Source of the DNA: a virus
DNA: 64,000 nucleotides
IMG/VR virus record: IMGVR_UViG_3300037541_000632
Span: 1-64,000 of that record
Direction: 5' to 3' (one strand)
The position numbers and the translations under genes are program-made. The notes beneath the pieces were generated by a model that was given only the letters and a program-made list of their open reading frames with translations, was not told the origin of the DNA and did not search any database. Numbering within the stretch: position 1 is the stretch's first letter; every line of letters begins with the position of its first letter. Of the stretch, positions 55,132 through 63,747 are shown piece by piece.

Positions 55132-55857
55132 TTAGTCTGGTAATTTTACAGTAAGTCCGTCAAGATCTTCAGGACTCATCCATTGATATTTCTTGGTTCT
55201 GCGATTAAAGAATTTCTGATACGGTTTACCGTCAGATCCAATTTTTGAGCCCCACGCCATTCTGGTATCAATTCCTATCTTTTCACTCTCCGGGCCTTCT
55301 AGGGTCGATACGAATCCAAACTGATCTGTCCTGATAGCCTGCATATCTTCAGTAATGGCATTATCAGTACCAATACCGCCCGGACCCATCTGGGTAGCTC
55401 TACGTGATTGCTCTAATAGATGTAGCGGATTAATTTCTTCCAAAGGCGAAGATAAAGGATTACCTATCAGGAACTTTTCCATATAGGAATCAAATGCAAA
55501 AGGACCCACAGCTTTAAGATTCTTATGCCGGGCAATTAGCGGCATCATTGATCCGCGCACTCTATCACTATCTAAACGCACACGTTCAGATAACAGACGA
55601 TCAGTAGTTAATATTCTTTTGAATAATAAACTATCTCGCTCATCAGGTTTATCCAGCCCACGATTAATAGCGAGAAGTTTTTGAGAGGCGGAAAGTAACC
55701 CCTTAACTCCTACAGGAACATACTCTTCTTCATCATCCGGAATACCGTTGTCGTTTGAATCGATTTTACGATTAGGCAGAATGGAGCGAACCTTAGCAAC
55801 AGCTGAAGCTTGCTTCTGCACCTTGGAAAGTATCTCATCTATTTGGGATTTATTCAT
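55132..55857 (-). CDS. Hypothetical virion protein
   Basis: 241 aa. N-terminus MNKSQIDEILSKVQKQA ends K-x-A at residues 15-17 like the tagged proteins, though the rest differs. Contains a PNRKIDSNDNGIPDDEEEYV linker (calcium-binding-like Asp pattern) and a helical core. Overlaps the zincin-like gene by 1 nt. Confidence 0.55.
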   Translation of the reverse strand: MNKSQIDEILSKVQKQASAVAKVRSILPNRKIDSNDNGIPDDEEEYVPVGVKGLLSASQKLLAINRGLDKPDERDSLLFKRILTTDRLLSERVRLDSDRVRGSMMPLIARHKNLKAVGPFAFDSYMEKFLIGNPLSSPLEEINPLHLLEQSRRATQMGPGGIGTDNAITEDMQAIRTDQFGFVSTLEGPESEKIGIDTRMAWGSKIGSDGKPYQKFFNRRTKKYQWMSPEDLDGLTVKLPD

Positions 55858-57056
55858 TAGCTCTCATAGCCTCCCGTATATTTCTTAGTGAGATGTGCAG
55901 CGCCTGGAGATAACGCAAGTGCCGCGTAAGTTGGCAAACCAACAAAAGGAGAAAGTCTTTGAAGCTTGGTTAGTTTACCTTTAGCTAATCTATTGAGTAA
56001 ATTGGAACCACGCACAGAAGCATCTAATTCAGATGCTAATAAAGGCGAGGCTAATAAAGGCGAAGCTAATGCGGTGTTTCTACCTACTTCTTCGTTTTTA
56101 GTATGAATAATATTACCTGTAGCTAATGCTGGAGCCAGCATTGATAACTGGCGAGTTAAAGGTTTAGTATATATTTTTGGTCCCATCGCGTGGCCCATTT
56201 CGTGCGCTAAGATACCAGGACGAAGTGCCCCTTTGACGCCTCGCATATTATCTGAATAATAAAACGAATCAGGATCTATAATAAAACCTTTGGCTTTGTC
56301 TTTACCCACGTCAGCGCCTGACAATTTTTTAATTAATCTAGAAATTAAAGAGTCGTTGTTATCAGTGTAAGCAGGTCCAGAAAATAAAGATCTGGTAAGT
56401 GTTTCTCCGACTGGGCCTAAATCCGGTTTTTTTATTCTATACGTGCCGTCAAAATTAGGATCAACTATTTTTATTTTTTTACTTCTTAAAAATCTGTTGA
56501 AAAGACCATCTACCTCAGGACTAAGTGGCGGTGCAATATCTTTAAAAATCTTGGGAACCGCATGATTAAAATAAAGAGATCCAAAAAAAGGTGGTATCAT
56601 CGCGCTTATGCTGGCCGCTATATTAGCTCTAGACGCGTCTGATGAATCTTTAGGAGCGGTGCTGGCACTTTTATCTTGTAAAGATCTTCGTGTCATTTCT
56701 CCACTAACAATAGCTTGAGTTACTGGAATAGAAAGTCCCGCAGCAAGAAAAGCCTTGGCTTTAGGACCTAATATAGACACACCCGTTCTACCTATAAGCT
56801 GAGCCAGGTTACTTCTGAATTTTGCGCCAGGAAGCATGCCTGGTAATTTATGCCCTTGGGAAGCGATAGCCCCTGCAATTCCAAAAGGAATTAATTTAGA
56901 ATAGCCATGCGAGTCTCCCCTCAACGCAGCATCATAGGCGTTAGTAAGAGAATTTTGACCAAATGCTTTCCTTTTAAGAGACCACAATTCATTATTATAA
57001 AAAGGAGAAGACAATAATAAATAATCAGATAAATTAAAATCTTTACTTTCTTGCAT
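55857..57056 (-). CDS. Zincin-like virion protein
   Basis: 399 aa. The metal helix GILAHEMGHAMG gives His285, Glu286 and His289; Glu343 in ELDAS may be the third ligand. Hydrophobic Gly/Ala segments at ~55-70, 85-120 and 145-165 suggest membrane contact. MQESKDFNLSDYLLLSS shares Leu9-Ser10-x-Tyr12-Leu-Leu with the tag proteins. Contains a DKSASTAPKDSSDAS linker with a KSA site. SPLLASPLLAS comes from a small tandem repeat. Probably an injected or tail-tip peptidase. Confidence 0.65.
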   Translation of the reverse strand: MQESKDFNLSDYLLLSSPFYNNELWSLKRKAFGQNSLTNAYDAALRGDSHGYSKLIPFGIAGAIASQGHKLPGMLPGAKFRSNLAQLIGRTGVSILGPKAKAFLAAGLSIPVTQAIVSGEMTRRSLQDKSASTAPKDSSDASRANIAASISAMIPPFFGSLYFNHAVPKIFKDIAPPLSPEVDGLFNRFLRSKKIKIVDPNFDGTYRIKKPDLGPVGETLTRSLFSGPAYTDNNDSLISRLIKKLSGADVGKDKAKGFIIDPDSFYYSDNMRGVKGALRPGILAHEMGHAMGPKIYTKPLTRQLSMLAPALATGNIIHTKNEEVGRNTALASPLLASPLLASELDASVRGSNLLNRLAKGKLTKLQRLSPFVGLPTYAALALSPGAAHLTKKYTGGYES

Positions 57057-57061
57057 ATATG

Positions 57062-57787
57062 TTATTCATTTGATTTATGATACTTATTCCAAGCGTCTTC
57101 TTTATAATTTTCCATAGCTTCAGCTAATTGTCCACGCACTTCTTCGTCTTCAATCATTTTCAGAGGATCGATAGCCCAGTTACGTAAAGCGAAAGCACGA
57201 CGCGGAGTTGGATTCTTTTTAAACTGAGAACCATGTCTAGCTTTAAAAGACTTCCACCGTTTAATCTGTCTATCGTCATCTTCAGATCTACGGCCAGCTT
57301 TGTACTGCTCGTACCATTGCAACCAGCCCATAGGATCGACATCACTTTTGATCCATTCAGAAGGCCACTTATCCATGGATGCTAACCGGGGACCGTAGTG
57401 ACCGTAGATAGCATTGTAAGCATCCTGAATTTCTTCAGGTTTATAGTCAGGAATAAAATCAGATTCTGCCGCTTCTTTTTTATACTTATTCACTGACTTT
57501 TCTTTTTTTAATTTATGCTCGTAAGGGTTATCCAAATTATCTATGTCTTCAGCATCTAATTCCAATTCATAAATAGTAGGCTCTCCTTTTGGTTCTTTTT
57601 TCCATTTTGGTTCAGTCCCAAGATAATGCACTTCTTCTAAATCGGAGTCATCCCAGGTTTTACCAGTATCTTCATGGTACAAACCCATCAATCTAGCAAT
57701 AGCCATGTCAGGAGTAATATATGATCCCTCTCTTAACACTTCTATATCTTTATATGGCGAACCATGGTAATACTTTTTTTTATTCAT
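57062..57787 (-). CDS. Putative ADP-ribosyltransferase-like virion protein
   Basis: 241 aa. Residues 4-100 carry a pattern seen in phage ART-like domains: KYYHGSPYKDIEVLREGSYI, TPDMAIARLMGLY, then PTIYELELDAEDIDN. The YHGS motif is the usual NAD-binding start of this group; the catalytic Glu cannot be fixed by eye. After a KYKKEAAESD linker comes a helical, Trp-rich C-terminal region. It could be injected with DNA and modify host targets, as T4 Alt is (inference). Confidence 0.5.
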   Translation of the reverse strand: MNKKKYYHGSPYKDIEVLREGSYITPDMAIARLMGLYHEDTGKTWDDSDLEEVHYLGTEPKWKKEPKGEPTIYELELDAEDIDNLDNPYEHKLKKEKSVNKYKKEAAESDFIPDYKPEEIQDAYNAIYGHYGPRLASMDKWPSEWIKSDVDPMGWLQWYEQYKAGRRSEDDDRQIKRWKSFKARHGSQFKKNPTPRRAFALRNWAIDPLKMIEDEEVRGQLAEAMENYKEDAWNKYHKSNE

Positions 57788-58979
57788 AGTCTAAATCCTC
57801 CTGGTATACGCGCTTTACATTTTTAGGAATTACTTCCCGAGGAACATGGATTCTAAATCCTGTAGGCATGTGTGTAATACCAGACATACGCCCATCCTGA
57901 TCAACAATAAATTCATCAGGATACCTAGCCAAGGCTGCAGCCATAATAGCTGTCTTCTTTTTGTACTCTTCTTTAGCTTGCGCGCTATGCGTTCTAGCCT
58001 GCATTAACGCATGCATATCTGCAGCAGATTTAATACCTTCGTCTTCGTCAAAATAATTATCGTAAACATGCGCAGGTTCAAAATCAGGATTAAAAGGCAT
58101 TTCATCAATAACTTTTTCAGCTGCTTGTTTACCCTGCCATTGCGCTTCCCACTGCGAGGCTATCTTTGGATCAAACATGTTAGGCAGATTCTTCTGCGCT
58201 ACCCGAGCATGAATCTGTGCCGCTTCTAAGGCGTTACGAACAGACGTCATTTTATCTTCTCTTGATTTATCCAATTTCTTTTGACGTGCCGGAACAAGAC
58301 GGTCATATGCTTTATCAAATACACGCGCGTCGTACTTCATTTGATTCGCACGAAAGATTTCAGGACCCCAGGACTTTTCCAGTTCCTTATCACTTGTGCC
58401 TAAATCTTTTAGAAGACTGTACAGGTGCAAATTAGCTTGAGAAATCTTCACTCTATACTGTGTAGTCTCAGGTTCAAAACCAACACGGAAACCAATACCC
58501 GTACCAGGTTTAACATTGAACTGAGTTTCTAATTCTCCGTTAGCCTGTCTACGAGTGTAGACCCCGGGAAGAAGGCGTGATTGCATAATAGATGCGTACT
58601 CATTACCTCCATGAATAAATGTACCCCTGTTAGTAAGGTAAGGTACCTTCATTAATGATATGCGTTTCTCTTCTAACAACTGATCATTAGTGTTATCAAA
58701 TAATTTTATTGTACCTCTTAATTTTTTAGTTATGTATTTATTTTCAAGCAGGTTTTTCTTCTGTTCTGATACAGGCACATCTTCTCTATCGTCGTAGTCT
58801 ACATCTTGTAATTCCATTCTTACATTTCCATAATTAACAGGAAATGATTTGATCATGGAATTTTTTACACCATCAAAAATTTGATTGCGTAATGTAGTGA
58901 AGTCATCAAAGTCGCGAAGTATAACGCCTTTTGGTAATTCTTCTTCTGGCTCAATATTTTGCTGCATATGGTGAAACAT
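57780..58979 (-). CDS. RNA polymerase beta N-terminal-like virion-block protein
   Basis: 399 aa. The block LMKVPYLTNRGTFIHGGNEY ASIMQSRLLPGVYTRR (109-144) follows the bacterial RpoB pattern (IPLMT..GTFIINGTERVIVSQ...SPGVYF), preceded by LRGTIKLFD as in the beta protrusion. Residues 150-260 continue the phage version of this family; the rest is helical with IKSAADMHALM. The remaining ~900 residues of beta, with the catalytic parts, are absent here. It may be a virion component or bind a polymerase. Confidence 0.6.
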   Translation of the reverse strand: MFHHMQQNIEPEEELPKGVILRDFDDFTTLRNQIFDGVKNSMIKSFPVNYGNVRMELQDVDYDDREDVPVSEQKKNLLENKYITKKLRGTIKLFDNTNDQLLEEKRISLMKVPYLTNRGTFIHGGNEYASIMQSRLLPGVYTRRQANGELETQFNVKPGTGIGFRVGFEPETTQYRVKISQANLHLYSLLKDLGTSDKELEKSWGPEIFRANQMKYDARVFDKAYDRLVPARQKKLDKSREDKMTSVRNALEAAQIHARVAQKNLPNMFDPKIASQWEAQWQGKQAAEKVIDEMPFNPDFEPAHVYDNYFDEDEGIKSAADMHALMQARTHSAQAKEEYKKKTAIMAAALARYPDEFIVDQDGRMSGITHMPTGFRIHVPREVIPKNVKRVYQEDLDYE

Positions 58980-59011
58980 AATTTACTTGATAACTAAAAA
59001 AAAGCAAAACT

Positions 59012-59063
59012 TGATAGGTAAAAAAGAGACCCTAAGATCTCTCTCCGGCGTTATGGTGCCGGT
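59012..59063 (-). terminator. Terminator region with shared 17-bp sequence
   Basis: On the minus strand AGAGA…TCTCT followed by TTTTTTACCTATCA, just 3' of the 66-codon gene. The 17 bases tgataggtaaaaaagag (59012-59028) recur at 59377-59393. A second inverted repeat ccggc…gccgg lies beside it. Confidence 0.6.
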
Positions 59064-59077
59064 ACCCTTTGGTTATT

Positions 59078-59278
59078 TTATTTTTTCTTGCGACTACTAG
59101 TAAGTGCGTACGCAACACCGATGCTATAGAACAGCACCGCTCCGCCCAGTACACATATGAGCTGACGCTGCCAAAAGGCAACTGCCTGCTCATGGGTGAT
59201 GCCGACCGCCAAGGCGTTATGGTACGCCATTACGTACACTAAGACAATCAACGACAAGAATAATATTACGTATTTCAT
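59078..59278 (-). CDS. Two-pass membrane protein
   Basis: 66 aa with two transmembrane helices (YVILFLSLIVLVYVMAY and ICVLGGAVLFYSIGVAYALT) and an RKKK end. A holin-like size and layout, but no lysis gene is near. Preceded by a promoter-like motif. Confidence 0.6.
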   Translation of the reverse strand: MKYVILFLSLIVLVYVMAYHNALAVGITHEQAVAFWQRQLICVLGGAVLFYSIGVAYALTSSRKKK

Positions 59279-59330
59279 ATGTTATGTGTGTTAATTAGAG
59301 AACCCCAAATAATAGATTATTAACTAGGGG

Positions 59331-59369
59331 TTACAATTATATATAGCACAATACGAATGGCTATTGCAT
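59331..59369 (-). promoter_or_regulatory. Promoter-like motif, copy 3
   Basis: Plus-strand ttacaattatatatagcaca, then atacg…ctattgca. Minus-strand order is GCAATA-gccattcg-TATTG then TGCTATATATAATTGTAA. Same hairpin-plus-TATA arrangement as copies 2 and 4; ~52 nt upstream of the 59278 start. Confidence 0.5.
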
Positions 59370-59376
59370 ACGAGGC

Positions 59377-59417
59377 TGATAGGTAAAAAAGAGGCGCGGT
59401 AGTTATCCGCGATCTCT
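59377..59417 (-). terminator. Intrinsic terminator after the 305-aa gene
   Basis: Stem agaggcgcgg / ccgcgatctct with short mismatches, followed on the minus strand by TTTTTTACCTATC. Contains the second copy of the 17-bp sequence shared with 59012-59028. Confidence 0.75.
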
Positions 59418-59426
59418 TTAATAATA

Positions 59427-60344
59427 CTAAACTCCCATGAGTTCAGCATCGAATCGACCTGTAGCTAACGGCAGCATCCGTTCGTACAAGTCAGGATCCA
59501 GCGTGCTGAATCCCAAGTCTCCTTTGACGAAGACATTACGATAAACCTCTTGTGGTCTATCGCTGCTGATGTCCTCAACAGGTTCTTCCGTAGATGCTTT
59601 ATACATGAGCCCCACCTCAGTTACACCGAGGTAGCTGAGCATGTCACGAAGGGCATTCGTCCAATTTTGAGGATAGTCTTTTAGGACTACCTCCTCCTCG
59701 TTTGAGGAGATCATCGGAATAGGCAGGGCATACCCTAGGGTTGCCTCACCCTTACGCCCCAAATCAAGCATGACTCGTTGCCAAGGCCGTGGAAGCTCCT
59801 TGGTTGTCTTGTCTGCTCGACAGACCAACTCAATAGGACACCCCTCATGGAGTGTCGCTTGAGAGAAACTGTCATGAAAAGCTCGAGCTGTAAAGGAGCG
59901 GCTTTCATAATTACCCGAATTGGCTGTAATCATAGGCGCATGGCCTAGGGTTACACGATGAACTCCACCAGGAAAGCGGAGTCCAGATGCTTGCCCCTTT
60001 ACAGGGCTGCTGTTCTCCCAGTCCTGAATTTCAGGATGAGAACCCAGCTTACCGTCACCACCTCTTATCATATACCTGCCGTCCAAAACGTACGCAGATA
60101 CAATGCTCAGTGTTACGTCTTCCGTTATAGCCTTCCACCTAGCGCCTGCGCGCTGCCAGAATGGAAGGAACTGTCCCGGTTGGAGGTACGCTTTACCATT
60201 CTGGGTCGGAAAACTCAACCCAAAGTTAGCCCAGCACTCTTGCTGAGCTTTGTCATCTGCCATCATAGGACTGTGCTCAAGCACGGTCTCTATTATCGTT
60301 TGCGCTATGTTTGGCGCTTGTGCTGTTGTTGTTTTTGTCATCAT
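59427..60344 (-). CDS. Hypothetical protein
   Basis: 305 aa from ATG 60344 (60341 and 60371 are alternatives). Beta-rich in the middle (HRVTLGHAPMITANSGNYES, EATLGYALPIPMISSNEEEV) and no membrane segment. No family recognised. Overlaps the small membrane-protein frame upstream by ~68 nt. Confidence 0.55.
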   Translation of the reverse strand: MMTKTTTAQAPNIAQTIIETVLEHSPMMADDKAQQECWANFGLSFPTQNGKAYLQPGQFLPFWQRAGARWKAITEDVTLSIVSAYVLDGRYMIRGGDGKLGSHPEIQDWENSSPVKGQASGLRFPGGVHRVTLGHAPMITANSGNYESRSFTARAFHDSFSQATLHEGCPIELVCRADKTTKELPRPWQRVMLDLGRKGEATLGYALPIPMISSNEEEVVLKDYPQNWTNALRDMLSYLGVTEVGLMYKASTEEPVEDISSDRPQEVYRNVFVKGDLGFSTLDPDLYERMLPLATGRFDAELMGV

Positions 60345-60510
60345 GGCTATTTTCTTTTTTGTTAACTGCAAACCATATTGAGCCTACAGTTAAAATTGGT
60401 ATTACTGGCCAAGCTAAACTAATTAAGCTGACCATAGAAATTACAACGGGTGCAGCTACTGCAAGAGTAACTGCACCCGTGGCGGTGTTGATAATATGTG
60501 AACGGTCCAC
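60277..60510 (-). CDS. Small membrane protein
   Basis: 77 aa starting with GTG at 60510 (MDRSHIINTATGAVTLAVAA). Two close hydrophobic helices (AAPVVISMVSLISLAWPVIP and ILTVGSIWFAV), then a charged Asn/Asp-rich tail. The long overlap with the next gene makes it less certain. Confidence 0.45.
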   Translation of the reverse strand: MDRSHIINTATGAVTLAVAAPVVISMVSLISLAWPVIPILTVGSIWFAVNKKENSHDDKNNNSTSAKHSANDNRDRA

Positions 60511-60545
60511 AATTATTTATAACACAACAAGAAGTTGTATTGCAA
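60510..60545 (-). promoter_or_regulatory. Promoter-like motif, copy 4
   Basis: Plus-strand cacaattatttataacacaa, then caagaagttgtattgc. Minus-strand: GCAATACAACTTCTTG then TTGTGTTATAAATAATTGTG. It sits in the gap between the 196-aa gene and the GTG start. Confidence 0.5.
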
Positions 60546-60546
60546 A

Positions 60547-61137
60547 TTAATTACGGGCAGTAGAAACAACGGAAATCTGATTACCGGATACATTCAAAAC
60601 TTCAAATCCTCCAGGCAAAGTGTCACCTGTGGATACAGATGTCACAGCATCAAGAGAATTAATAAGCTTCAAGATTTTAGCTTTGTTAACACCAGCAGGA
60701 CATTGCGTAACTTCTACACCGCCTGTCTTGCTGTTAACTTTCAAAACAATGTCTTCTTTTCCTTGCAGATTGTCAGGGAGCACTGCTTTGCTAGCATAAT
60801 AAGTTTTAGGAATAACATCAATATCGATGACCTTATCCTCACTATCTTGAATAATTACAAAATCATTATGAAGTCTAGAATCAAGGCCGTCGCGAACTTT
60901 GCCGGGGGTTTGTCTGCCTTCGCATCTTTTCCAGACATCAAATGTGCAAACTTGTTTTACCTCGCGGTAATTATTTGAAACAAATTTGCATAAATATTTA
61001 TGATTATCTCCGCCTTCAGGGTCTGCCTCAACAAGAGGAGGCTTCATGCTAAATGCTTCTGTTTTCTTGATACGCTCACGCTTTGGTTTAATCAAAGCAC
61101 CTGGTGCTGCTATACTGGATACTGTGGTGTTACTCAT
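60547..61137 (-). CDS. Hypothetical protein
   Basis: 196 aa. Basic start (GALIKPKRERIKKTEAFSMK), then a compact middle with DVWKRCEGRQTPGKVRDGLD and a beta-rich C-terminal half (VLKVNSKTGGVEVTQCPAGV). Coupled to the next gene by 4 nt. No family recognised. Confidence 0.5.
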   Translation of the reverse strand: MSNTTVSSIAAPGALIKPKRERIKKTEAFSMKPPLVEADPEGGDNHKYLCKFVSNNYREVKQVCTFDVWKRCEGRQTPGKVRDGLDSRLHNDFVIIQDSEDKVIDIDVIPKTYYASKAVLPDNLQGKEDIVLKVNSKTGGVEVTQCPAGVNKAKILKLINSLDAVTSVSTGDTLPGGFEVLNVSGNQISVVSTARN

Positions 61138-61544
61138 ATAAGTCCTTTTTGTTTTCGTTGAAGATAAATAATTTTTTCTATCAAGTCAGCTTTCAATAAG
61201 CCAGGAGTGCAGTTAGGGCAAGTTTGAATATGATAAGAATGTTTTTTTTCAAATACAAAACCATCCTTATCTTTATGAGGATCTAACCAACCCATAACCA
61301 TCTTACACTTACAGCATACAACTTTTGAGCACTCAACATATGTACCAGCACAAAGCTTACAAAGCGGCTCCATCACGTTATTGACAACGCCGGAATTGTA
61401 AATTTTAAAATCGGTAAAATGTTTCTGTCTGCCGCAGGCCACACAAGGAGAATGTGTAGTAGAAGTTATGACTTCAGTAGGAGGCGGTAGGCTACTCAAT
61501 AGCCTAAATGCTTGTTGTGCTGCTGCAGGTAATTCCTGATTCAT
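61134..61544 (-). CDS. Multi-zinc-finger protein
   Basis: 136 aa with five CxxC-type pairs: CVACGRQKH, CKLCAGTYVEC, VVCCKCKMVMGW, TCPNCTPG. Two or three zinc sites are likely. It could be a small nucleic-acid binding or anti-host regulator. Two nt from the RecQ gene. Confidence 0.6.
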   Translation of the reverse strand: MNQELPAAAQQAFRLLSSLPPPTEVITSTTHSPCVACGRQKHFTDFKIYNSGVVNNVMEPLCKLCAGTYVECSKVVCCKCKMVMGWLDPHKDKDGFVFEKKHSYHIQTCPNCTPGLLKADLIEKIIYLQRKQKGLI

Positions 61545-61546
61545 AT

Positions 61547-63217
61547 TTAATTATTAACTTGAAAGTATTTTTCTAAATAGCCATGCTTATCATTATCGGG
61601 AGTTTTAACATATCCCAATACTTGATCTAGCTTCGTATGCGCTCTAGCTGCTTTAATAGCCAGTCGCTCAAAGTCGATCTGATTAACAGAGCCTATAATT
61701 CTCGTAGCGGATCCACGGTAAGGTGGAATGAACCGGATAACAGATTGATCATCCCATTTTTTGAAGTGGTTGGTGATAGTCTGATAGCCCAAACCGATAT
61801 GATCAGAGAACCAGTTCAGATCTATATTAAAGAAGCCATCTTCTTCTATACCGTATTCTAAAATAGTATTCCACCACACCTCAAATCTGGAATCATCTTC
61901 TGGTGTATTCTCATCCAGTCTGATTTTAGCAATCTTCTCGCCGTTCTTTTCTCGTTCTATAATTCTATTAGATTTTAGAACTTCCAAAATAGCAGGCACT
62001 TTACGACTAAATAAATTAGTCTTCTTTGCTATGTCACTGATTGTGAGTTGCGATATTCCATTACTATCTGCAGCTAAATTAAGAACACGCATTACAGCAT
62101 TGATCTCAGACTTAGAAGGATAACTGCACTCTATAAAAAACTTCTGTGTATTATAACTATCAGGAGAATAGAATGTCATGCAAGTCGAGTCTTTACCATC
62201 ACGACCAGCACGACCTACTTCCTGAGCAAGTGCTTCTAATGATCCCGGGATATCGCGGTGAACGACACCACGAATGTTACCTTTGTCCACGCCCATACCA
62301 AACGCATTAGTAGCTACCATGACACGAATTTTATCATTCATGAACATGTCCTGATTAACACGCTTGTCTGTAGGCGATAGCTCGCCATGGAAAATAATTA
62401 CATCTTCTCTGAGAGCGGACATTAATTGTTTAGCAGTCTGCTCAACTTTATTAATGGTTGCACAGTAAACAATAACAGGCCCATCTACACCAGAGATGAA
62501 ATCAGCAAGCTGAGTCTCACTCAACATGTTGTCACTCTTAAGGTGTAGGTTAGTTCTACGTGGATAGTATGAAAGCCGCTGTGCATTCTCTAAATGAAGC
62601 ACACGACGGATGTCATGTTCGACTTCATCCGGACATGTGGCAGTAAATGCAGATACAACTTTAGGGTTCTTTTCACGAATGAAATCGCCCACGAGACAAT
62701 AACTGGATCTAAAATTATCAGACCACTGCGACAAACAATGAGCCTCATCCATGACAACCATGTCAGGAGGCACGCGAGCCATAGCGTCTTTAAATGCCTC
62801 ATTGTGTAAACGCTCAGGCGCTACATAAATAAATTGAAGTTCTCCTTCAGCCCAACGCTTGATAGCTGCTTGGTTTTCAGCTTCAGTTTGCATTGAGGAA
62901 ATAGCCTGCGCTTTAATTCCTTTAGCCGTTAGACCTTGAACCTGATCGCGCATAAGCGCGACCAGGGGCGAGAAAACAATGGCTCGCCAACCAAGGCATA
63001 ACGTCGGAATTACAAAGCAAGCGGTTTTACCCGTAGAGGTCGGAAGAATACACACGGTATCTCTTTGAGCCATAATATTAACAATCACCGGTTCTTGACC
63101 TGCGCGTAACTGAGAAAACCCCATTACGCTCAGAGCATTAGGCAACTGTGTATACCCGCTCTTCAAGACATCCATGTTAATCTTGGACTCTCTAGTCTGC
63201 TTTATAGTCTCTGACAT
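61547..63217 (-). CDS. recQ: RecQ-family DNA helicase
   Basis: 556 aa from ATG 63217. Walker A ILPTSTGKTACF (57-68), motif Ia VFSPLVALMRDQVQGL, DEAH box VMDEAHCLSQWSDNFR (155-170), motif III AFTATCPDE, aromatic-rich-loop-like Ser-Gln-Trp, motif IV-VI GVVHRDIPGSLEALAQEVGR followed by AGRDG. A winged-helix-like region follows (ISQLTISDIAKKTNLFSRKV) but no HRDC domain is evident. It unwinds DNA 3' to 5', for phage replication or recombination repair. Confidence 0.9.
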   Translation of the reverse strand: MSETIKQTRESKINMDVLKSGYTQLPNALSVMGFSQLRAGQEPVIVNIMAQRDTVCILPTSTGKTACFVIPTLCLGWRAIVFSPLVALMRDQVQGLTAKGIKAQAISSMQTEAENQAAIKRWAEGELQFIYVAPERLHNEAFKDAMARVPPDMVVMDEAHCLSQWSDNFRSSYCLVGDFIREKNPKVVSAFTATCPDEVEHDIRRVLHLENAQRLSYYPRRTNLHLKSDNMLSETQLADFISGVDGPVIVYCATINKVEQTAKQLMSALREDVIIFHGELSPTDKRVNQDMFMNDKIRVMVATNAFGMGVDKGNIRGVVHRDIPGSLEALAQEVGRAGRDGKDSTCMTFYSPDSYNTQKFFIECSYPSKSEINAVMRVLNLAADSNGISQLTISDIAKKTNLFSRKVPAILEVLKSNRIIEREKNGEKIAKIRLDENTPEDDSRFEVWWNTILEYGIEEDGFFNIDLNWFSDHIGLGYQTITNHFKKWDDQSVIRFIPPYRGSATRIIGSVNQIDFERLAIKAARAHTKLDQVLGYVKTPDNDKHGYLEKYFQVNN

Positions 63218-63747
63218 ATATATTTTAAAGTACTCAAACACTGCTCCGTTTTAGACTCACCTTGCGGCGTAAGGTCTAACCATCTAGCTATGGTTTTATA
63301 ATTAAAGTTCTGCCTGCGGTCAAGTGTCAAAATGGTTGGCTTATGGAAAGCCTCGCATATATCCACTGTTACCCGGGATAGGCGTTGAACATATTCATCG
63401 ACACTAGATATGGCAGTACCGTGCTTGAGCAAGTACCATCTATAAATAGGCAGTAAAATGTTATTGGGGTGTACGGTAAATATACGTCGCCTCTCCATAT
63501 TATCAGAATGGATAAGAGAGGCAATGATATTAGCTACACCACCATGTTTAGCAATTTCATAAGAAGATATATGAATTGTTTCATCACAATTACCAGCGCA
63601 CGTACTAGCTATAGGACTAGCGGTGTCACAGTTAATGCAATAAATGTCATATGATTCATCCCAGATTTGTTCTGGTAAAAAAGGAAAGGAAACTCCACCA
63701 TCAGTTTCTTTTACGAAAGCGATGATGGAGTAATTTTGATTAAACAT
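63202..63747 (-). CDS. Hypothetical protein
   Basis: 181 aa, overlapping RecQ by 16 nt and the next gene by 1 nt. Cys-containing loop (CINCDTASPIASTCAGNCDE) and helical regions. No family recognised; co-translation suggests a role linked to the helicase. Confidence 0.5.
   Translation of the reverse strand: MFNQNYSIIAFVKETDGGVSFPFLPEQIWDESYDIYCINCDTASPIASTCAGNCDETIHISSYEIAKHGGVANIIASLIHSDNMERRRIFTVHPNNILLPIYRWYLLKHGTAISSVDEYVQRLSRVTVDICEAFHKPTILTLDRRQNFNYKTIARWLDLTPQGESKTEQCLSTLKYICQRL

Noticed and set aside
55990-56080. Short tandem repeat in the zincin-like gene as a regulatory repeat
   Set aside because: Only two to three copies of an ~18-bp unit, in frame (SPLLASPLLAS), best explained as minor slippage in a coding region.
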